Positions 60,082 to 64,000 of a stretch of 64,000 nt of DNA are shown here, one piece after another. The DNA comes from Persephonella sp. IF05-L8 (GTDB taxonomy: Bacteria; Aquificota; Aquificia; Aquificales; Hydrogenothermaceae): NCBI RefSeq assembly GCF_000703045.1, contig NZ_JNLJ01000005.1:101023-165022 (forward strand). Reading direction: 5' to 3'. The position numbers and the translations under genes were made by a program. The notes beneath the pieces are model-generated. The model was not told where the DNA came from, ran no database searches, and saw nothing but the letters and a program-made list of their open reading frames with translations. Numbering within the stretch: position 1 is the first letter of the stretch; each line of letters starts with the position of its first letter.

Positions 60082-62059
60082 CTTTAAGAAACTCCTCCAG
60101 TGATTCTATGTGGTTTATGAAATGGGACCACTGGTCTATTTTCACCTTGTAAGAGTTCTTTTCCTTTTTTTGTTCTATTAGCTCCAGTTCCCCCATTGGA
60201 ACTACGTAGCCCGCTTTGTCCAGTTCTTTTAGTTTATTTTTTACTCTGTTTATTCTTTCCCTTTCGAGAGCTTCCCATTTTATTCCTGTTTTTTCAACTA
60301 AAACCATAGCAGACACTGCGTCTATCAAATCTTCAATTTTGTCTGATTTCCCTTTCCATGCAGCAAGTGCTATTTCAAACGGATAAAGGTGTGTTTTAAC
60401 TTTTAGGTTTTTAATAATAGGTTGGGCATTTTCAAGGTAATTTTTATCCTTTCTTACAAGTTCGACGACTTTCTGATAGTGGAACATATCTATGTTCTCA
60501 AAATTCTCTTTTTTTAATAGCTTTCCTGTTATTCTTTCAAAGTGTTGAGAGAAAAACTCAAACTCTTCTTTTGTTAAGGGGTTTTCAAGTACTTTGATAA
60601 AGCTTTTTCTAGAGAAGTCCAATCTTCTGGTAACCGCAAAGTTTTCTGAAACCATAGAAGCAAATAGATGTAATGCTTTTGTTTTAGATTCTAAAGCTTC
60701 CTCGGCTTCAAGAAATTTATTTGCCATAAAACTAAGGAACTCTCCATCTTTTGTGTATTTAACCAGTTTTTCAAATTTTTTCAGGTCTTTTTTATTTTCT
60801 GATATCAAAAGAGCAGAAAGGGGATTAGGTTTAGAAAGCCCTTTTATTGCAGAAAGGGTGTCTTCAAAAAGCTCAGAGAGGTTTATCTTGTTTCCATAAG
60901 GCTTTATTTCCAGTGATGGGGCTATTGTATGGATTATTTCTACAAGGGCTATTTCAGGGTCTTTTTCATTTTCCAAAATTTCCCATACCCTGGTGTCCAA
61001 ATCAAGTTGTTTATTTTCTTTAAGAAGTGTATTTAGATGTCCTCTCTGGACAAAAGAAACTGCATATTTAAAGGTTTCTTCATTTGCCTGCATTGCTCCT
61101 GCGAGTTCTTCAAGTGAGCTGTATTCCTTGTTGTTAAACAGGTATCTTCCAGATGTTACTTTTTCTTCATAAAATACACTTGGGATATTTCCCGAAAGCC
61201 ACAGGTCAACTTCTTTTGCACCCCATCTTTTCCTCCTGTTTTGAGTTAATAGACCTTTTAGGAGGGTTTTGACATCTTCGTCTAATTCTTTTGGAATTGG
61301 GACTTGCTCGGATGTTATCTTAAACATCACCGTTTTTGGGTCTAAACCCTTAAAAGGATTTTTGTTTAGAATGTCTAAAATTACCATTCCAAATGACCAG
61401 TAGTCTGCTTCCTTTCCCATTATTCCTGAGAAACTTTCAGGAGCAGAGTAAACAGGAGTTCCTTTTACTGTTGTTATTTTCTTTGAAAATTCATCATCCA
61501 ATAAAGAGGATATACCAAAATCTGTTATTACCAGATTTAGAGGATTTTCCTCTTTAACCAGAATATTTGAAGGCTTAATATCCCTGTGGATTATGTTTAA
61601 AGAATGTAGAGCTTTTAGAATCTGGTTTATTTGGTCTATTATCTGTATTAAAAGATTTTTATTGGGTGTTTTACCTTTCAGGAAGTTTTTAATATTTCCG
61701 TTTTTCATGTATTCCTGTATTTCGTAAAATCTGCCTGTTTCTTTGTCTATGCCAAAATCAAGTATTTTTACCACATCGTTTGGTAATTTTTCTCCGACCT
61801 CTTTGATTTTCTGAACGACTTCTATTTTGGGGATTATGCCTTTTCTATAGAGTTTCAAAAGCGTGTTATTTTCAAGGAGAAAAAGGTCAGCTTCCCCACC
61901 TTCTGCTTCAAACTCTTTTACAATTTTCAACCCCTGGAACTGCTTTATAGATGCAGAAGATTTTTCGACCGGAGCGTTTTCAACAATTGTTACCTCAGGT
62001 GTTTCAACAACTGTTTTCTGTTCTTCAACTATGGTTTTTTCAAAAATTGTTTTTTCCAT
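60059..62059 (-). CDS. Hanks-type Ser/Thr protein kinase with N-terminal TxxE repeats
   Basis: A 666-residue protein. The N-terminal tail has four TIFE/TIVE/TVVE/TIVE units at T4, T9, T16 and T24. The kinase domain spans about 45-300: a loose glycine loop (EFEAEGGEADLF), Lys69 in LLKLYRK, catalytic HRDIKPSN (158-165), DFG (180-182), an activation loop with T196, T197, T201, and APE (206-208). The remaining 350 residues (300-666) are helical with no known domain; no membrane segment or PASTA repeats are present. ATG 62059 has AAAAGG nine bases upstream. First gene of the operon. Confidence 0.92.
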   Translation of the reverse strand: MEKTIFEKTIVEEQKTVVETPEVTIVENAPVEKSSASIKQFQGLKIVKEFEAEGGEADLFLLENNTLLKLYRKGIIPKIEVVQKIKEVGEKLPNDVVKILDFGIDKETGRFYEIQEYMKNGNIKNFLKGKTPNKNLLIQIIDQINQILKALHSLNIIHRDIKPSNILVKEENPLNLVITDFGISSLLDDEFSKKITTVKGTPVYSAPESFSGIMGKEADYWSFGMVILDILNKNPFKGLDPKTVMFKITSEQVPIPKELDEDVKTLLKGLLTQNRRKRWGAKEVDLWLSGNIPSVFYEEKVTSGRYLFNNKEYSSLEELAGAMQANEETFKYAVSFVQRGHLNTLLKENKQLDLDTRVWEILENEKDPEIALVEIIHTIAPSLEIKPYGNKINLSELFEDTLSAIKGLSKPNPLSALLISENKKDLKKFEKLVKYTKDGEFLSFMANKFLEAEEALESKTKALHLFASMVSENFAVTRRLDFSRKSFIKVLENPLTKEEFEFFSQHFERITGKLLKKENFENIDMFHYQKVVELVRKDKNYLENAQPIIKNLKVKTHLYPFEIALAAWKGKSDKIEDLIDAVSAMVLVEKTGIKWEALERERINRVKNKLKELDKAGYVVPMGELELIEQKKEKNSYKVKIDQWSHFINHIESLEEFLKDEGVLLH

Positions 62060-62078
62060 AATTTGAACCTTTTTAATT

Positions 62079-62091
62079 AATTATAGTTTAT
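62079..62091 (-). promoter_or_regulatory. Putative promoter of the kinase operon, shared motif
   Basis: On the minus strand ATAAACTATAATT carries a TATAAT (62085-62080), 21 bases before the kinase ATG. The identical 13 bases occur at 55065-55077 upstream of the acidic-protein gene, the first gene of the second unit of the locus. No match to a -35 is seen. The shared sequence suggests common control. Confidence 0.45.
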
Positions 62092-62145
62092 TAACATATC
62101 AAAGAGATCAAAAAGGTCAAGGGGTTTTAGATAGGGGTGGTTAGT

Positions 62146-62289
62146 TTATAAGTCCATAAATAAGAAATTCCAGTAAATAAAAACTGAAGCCGAAGCTCTT
62201 TTCATTGAGTCAATACTTTTCGCATAAGCTTTCATCCTTCTTCTGAACATTGCCAATCTATCTCTTGTTATTAAATTATAATCCTTCAT
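62146..62289 (-). pseudogene. Possible C-terminal remnant of a transposase
   Basis: A 47-residue frame MKDYNLITRDRLAMFRRRMK followed by AYAKSIDSMKRASASVFIYW and NFLFMDL. Its pattern (RRR-x-AYAKS...L/M-x-RA...YWNF) resembles the C-terminal end of IS1-like transposases, which read RRRTNTYAKS and then a helix and an aromatic YW/F-NF end. No ribosome-binding site, no upstream extension and no terminal inverted repeat were seen, so it is a decayed remnant at best. Confidence 0.35.
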
Positions 62290-62455
62290 TTTAATTTGTT
62301 AAACCAATTTTCTTGTTTTTTCTATTACCTCAGGTTTTCATATGGATAAAATATCTTGATGTTTTCAAGAAAAAAGAAATTCCTGATTTCTAAATAAAAA
62401 TTCAATTTTTAATATGAATAGCTAACTAAAGTTGCTCAATTTCTATTTTCAAACT

Positions 62456-63562
62456 TTATTTGCAGGAAATTCCAAGTTTATCCAGTGCTTGCAGGAATTT
62501 TTCATTCTCATCCTGTCTGCCGATGGAAACCCTCAGGTAGTTATCAAATCCAAAAGCTGGTCGGACTATAACTCCCAGTTTAAGCAGATTTTCATAAACT
62601 TCTTTTGCATTGTCCACCTTAAACATTATGAAATTTGCATAAGTGGGAATAAACTCTATACCTCTCCTTTCTAAGCCTTCATAAAGCTGTTCCTTTCCTT
62701 TTTCATTTTCTTGAACACAAAACTCAACAAACTCCTGGTCTTTTAAAGCCTCAATTGCAGCAACCTGTGCAAGATGGTTTGTGTTAAAGGGCTGTCTAAC
62801 TTTTTCCAGTATCTCAATTATCTCTTTTTTGGCAATACCGTATCCTATTCTAAGCCCTGCAAGACCATAAGCCTTTGAGAATGTTCTCAGGACAATAATA
62901 TTCTTTTCGGGAATTTCAGGATTTATTCTTCTAATATAGTTTACCGAATTAGGAACACCATGATGTCTTGCATACTCAAAATATGCCTCATCAATAATTA
63001 GAAGAACATGGTCAGGTAAATTTTTGATAAACTCATTAAATTCTTCTTTTTTATTGGCAAAACCTGTAGGATTACAGGGATTATCAATAAATATAATCCT
63101 TGTTTCTGGAGTTATAGCATCAAGGAGTTTATTTAAATCCCTTGAAAAATCACACTCAAGGGGAATTTCTCTGAACTTTCCACCATTAATCTGTGTTATT
63201 AATTTATAAACAACGAAACTTCCCTGAAAAAATAATGCCTCCTTTCCACCTGTAAGGAAAACCCTTGCTATCATATCAAGAATTTCGTTTGAGCCGTTTC
63301 CGAATATAATCTGGTCGGGGTCAATAACGAGAAATTCAGACAAAGCCTTTCTCAGATAATATGCTCCTCCATCTGGATACCTGTTTATCTGGGTTGCTTC
63401 TGCTTCTATTTTTTTCTTAACAAATAATGAACAGCCGAAAGGATTTTCATTTGAAGCCAGTTTTATTATTTCTTTAATACCAAGCTCCCTTTGAAGTTCC
63501 TCAATTGGTTTTCCCGGCTGATATACCTGCACATTTTTTAGATATTCAGGATACTCAATCAT
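62456..63562 (-). CDS. hisC: Histidinol-phosphate aminotransferase HisC
   Basis: PLP aminotransferase of histidine synthesis, 368 residues, complete. Opening block YQPGKPIEELQRELG and KLASNENPFG, the PLP lysine in RTFSKAYGLAGLRIGYG and the end block VIVRPAFGFDNYLRVSIG fit the HisC family rather than general aspartate transferases. The ATG overlaps the moeA stop by four bases (63559-63562). Confidence 0.94.
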   Translation of the reverse strand: MIEYPEYLKNVQVYQPGKPIEELQRELGIKEIIKLASNENPFGCSLFVKKKIEAEATQINRYPDGGAYYLRKALSEFLVIDPDQIIFGNGSNEILDMIARVFLTGGKEALFFQGSFVVYKLITQINGGKFREIPLECDFSRDLNKLLDAITPETRIIFIDNPCNPTGFANKKEEFNEFIKNLPDHVLLIIDEAYFEYARHHGVPNSVNYIRRINPEIPEKNIIVLRTFSKAYGLAGLRIGYGIAKKEIIEILEKVRQPFNTNHLAQVAAIEALKDQEFVEFCVQENEKGKEQLYEGLERRGIEFIPTYANFIMFKVDNAKEVYENLLKLGVIVRPAFGFDNYLRVSIGRQDENEKFLQALDKLGISCK

Positions 63563-64000
63563 ATCTTTTCACCTTCCATAAATGAGGTATCAAATACGCT
63601 TACTTTAATTTCTTCTCCATCTTTTATTTCCGTGACCCCTACATCAACAATTCCAAAACCATGGGCATAAACCATTCCTGTTAATATGTTTGAGCCCTGC
63701 TTACCAAAAGGTGTTGCTATGAAGCCTTCATCAGTAAGTTCCAGCGCTACCCTGATAAACTCCAGCCTTTCTCCTTTTTTCCTTTTGTATCCACCTTTAA
63801 GTTTTGCTTTTATTACAGGATTAAATAATTTTTCATCTCCTCTCATTTTTCTGATGGCAGGTTTAACCATATTTTCAAATACAACCATTGCAGCAACAGG
63901 GTTACCAGGAATACCGAAAAATAATTTTTCTTTTTCTGCTCCCCAAACACCAAATGCAACAGGCTTTCCAGGTTTTTGTTTTACCTTCCAGAATAGTATT
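63559..64000 (-). CDS. moeA: Molybdopterin molybdenumtransferase MoeA (5' end outside window)
   Basis: C-terminal part of MoeA, which inserts molybdenum into adenylylated molybdopterin. The frame is open to the window edge; beyond the internal ATG at 63888 it continues upstream as KQKPGKPVAFGVW and FFGIPGNPVAAMVVFE, the GNP signature of the MoeA/MogA fold. The C-terminal domain IV (about the last 75 residues) has SNILTGMVYAHGFGIV. About 147 of roughly 400 residues are visible. Together with modABC at the other end of the window this shows molybdoenzyme use. Confidence 0.93.
   Translation of the reverse strand, partial: ILFWKVKQKPGKPVAFGVWGAEKEKLFFGIPGNPVAAMVVFENMVKPAIRKMRGDEKLFNPVIKAKLKGGYKRKKGERLEFIRVALELTDEGFIATPFGKQGSNILTGMVYAHGFGIVDVGVTEIKDGEEIKVSVFDTSFMEGEKI

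Larger units (their letters stand above)
62060..62455. other. Intergenic region with promoter and transposase-like remnant
   Basis: A 396-base stretch between the kinase start and the hisC stop. It holds the kinase promoter element (62079-62091), a 47-codon minus-strand frame that looks like a transposase C-terminus (62146-62289), and AT-rich sequence with a short open piece (WIKYLDVFKKKEIPDF, around 62344-62393, plus) closed by a stop, possibly another remnant. No intact gene is seen. Confidence 0.5.

Noticed and set aside
52232-62059. Type VI secretion system
   Set aside because: Kinase, phosphatase, FHA and a Clp-like ATPase are present, but there is no TssB/C sheath, Hcp, VgrG, TssJLM or baseplate gene, and the ATPase lacks the ClpV layout.

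Overview
The window is a 64 kb piece of an AT-rich, gene-dense bacterial chromosome (no tRNA, rRNA or CRISPR seen). The gene set is that of a Gram-negative bacterium (LpxC, an LptE-like lipoprotein, LapA, TlpA/CcdA thiol-redox proteins). Lys/Glu/Ile-rich proteins, many TTG/GTG starts, very short intergenic gaps, a succinate dehydrogenase-type iron-sulfur subunit with an extra cysteine, a DhnA-type aldolase and a PriA without helicase motifs together suggest a thermophilic member of the Aquificota, perhaps a Persephonella/Sulfurihydrogenibium relative. This assignment is an inference from style and gene content, not from a marker gene.

Layout. 0-2.5 kb: end of a molybdate uptake operon (modA partial, a TOBE protein, modB, modC). 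2.5-6.8 kb: ccdA-like and TlpA genes, an SdhB/FrdB subunit, an AI-2E permease, a 32-residue membrane peptide and a class I aldolase. 6.8-15.3 kb: housekeeping genes (lapA-like, HIT hydrolase, priA, hslV, NlpC/P60, then rsmD-coaD-lptE-holA-ruvB, then ubiE/menG). 15.4-23.6 kb: a long forward operon with a TPR protein, sfsA, a TRIC-type channel, coaBC, a khtTU-like K+/H+ antiporter, epmA, a voltage-gated-type K+ channel with an RCK domain, and hemD; lpxC runs convergent to it. 24.6-26.7 kb: a coiled-coil membrane protein coupled to a tandem HepT-like protein. 26.7-34.6 kb: an ABC ATPase, a DsbC-like protein, rpiB-glyA, a terminator, two mini membrane proteins, nadK, ispF, a DUF1858-like protein and recG.

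34.6-46.4 kb is rich in second-messenger signalling: an RHH-PAS protein with degenerate GGDEF/EAL domains, a membrane PAS-GGDEF cyclase and a PAS-GGDEF(degenerate)-EAL protein. Among them sit a MoxR/DUF58/transglutaminase trio and panC. 46.6-48.7 kb is a type II restriction-modification pair in an AT-rich island. 48.9-52.1 kb encodes pyruvate dehydrogenase E1 alpha, E1 beta and E2.

52.2-62.1 kb is the most unusual region. One operon, transcribed leftward, encodes a Ser/Thr kinase, a PP2C phosphatase, a long coiled-coil protein, a ClpA/B-type AAA+ ATPase with a degenerate first half, and a radical-SAM activase-like protein. Downstream on the same strand lie two further units of unrecognised proteins, the last one ending in a zinc-ribbon/FHA protein. 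Kinase, phosphatase, FHA reader and Hsp100 motor are the parts used to control type VI secretion, but no secretion gene is present. The kinase carries four T-hydrophobic-hydrophobic-E repeats at its N-terminus, plausible docking sites for the FHA protein. Gene debris flanks and splits the locus (a CHC2 primase fragment and a transposase-like C-terminus), which suggests acquisition on a mobile element. The window ends with hisC and the 3' part of moeA.
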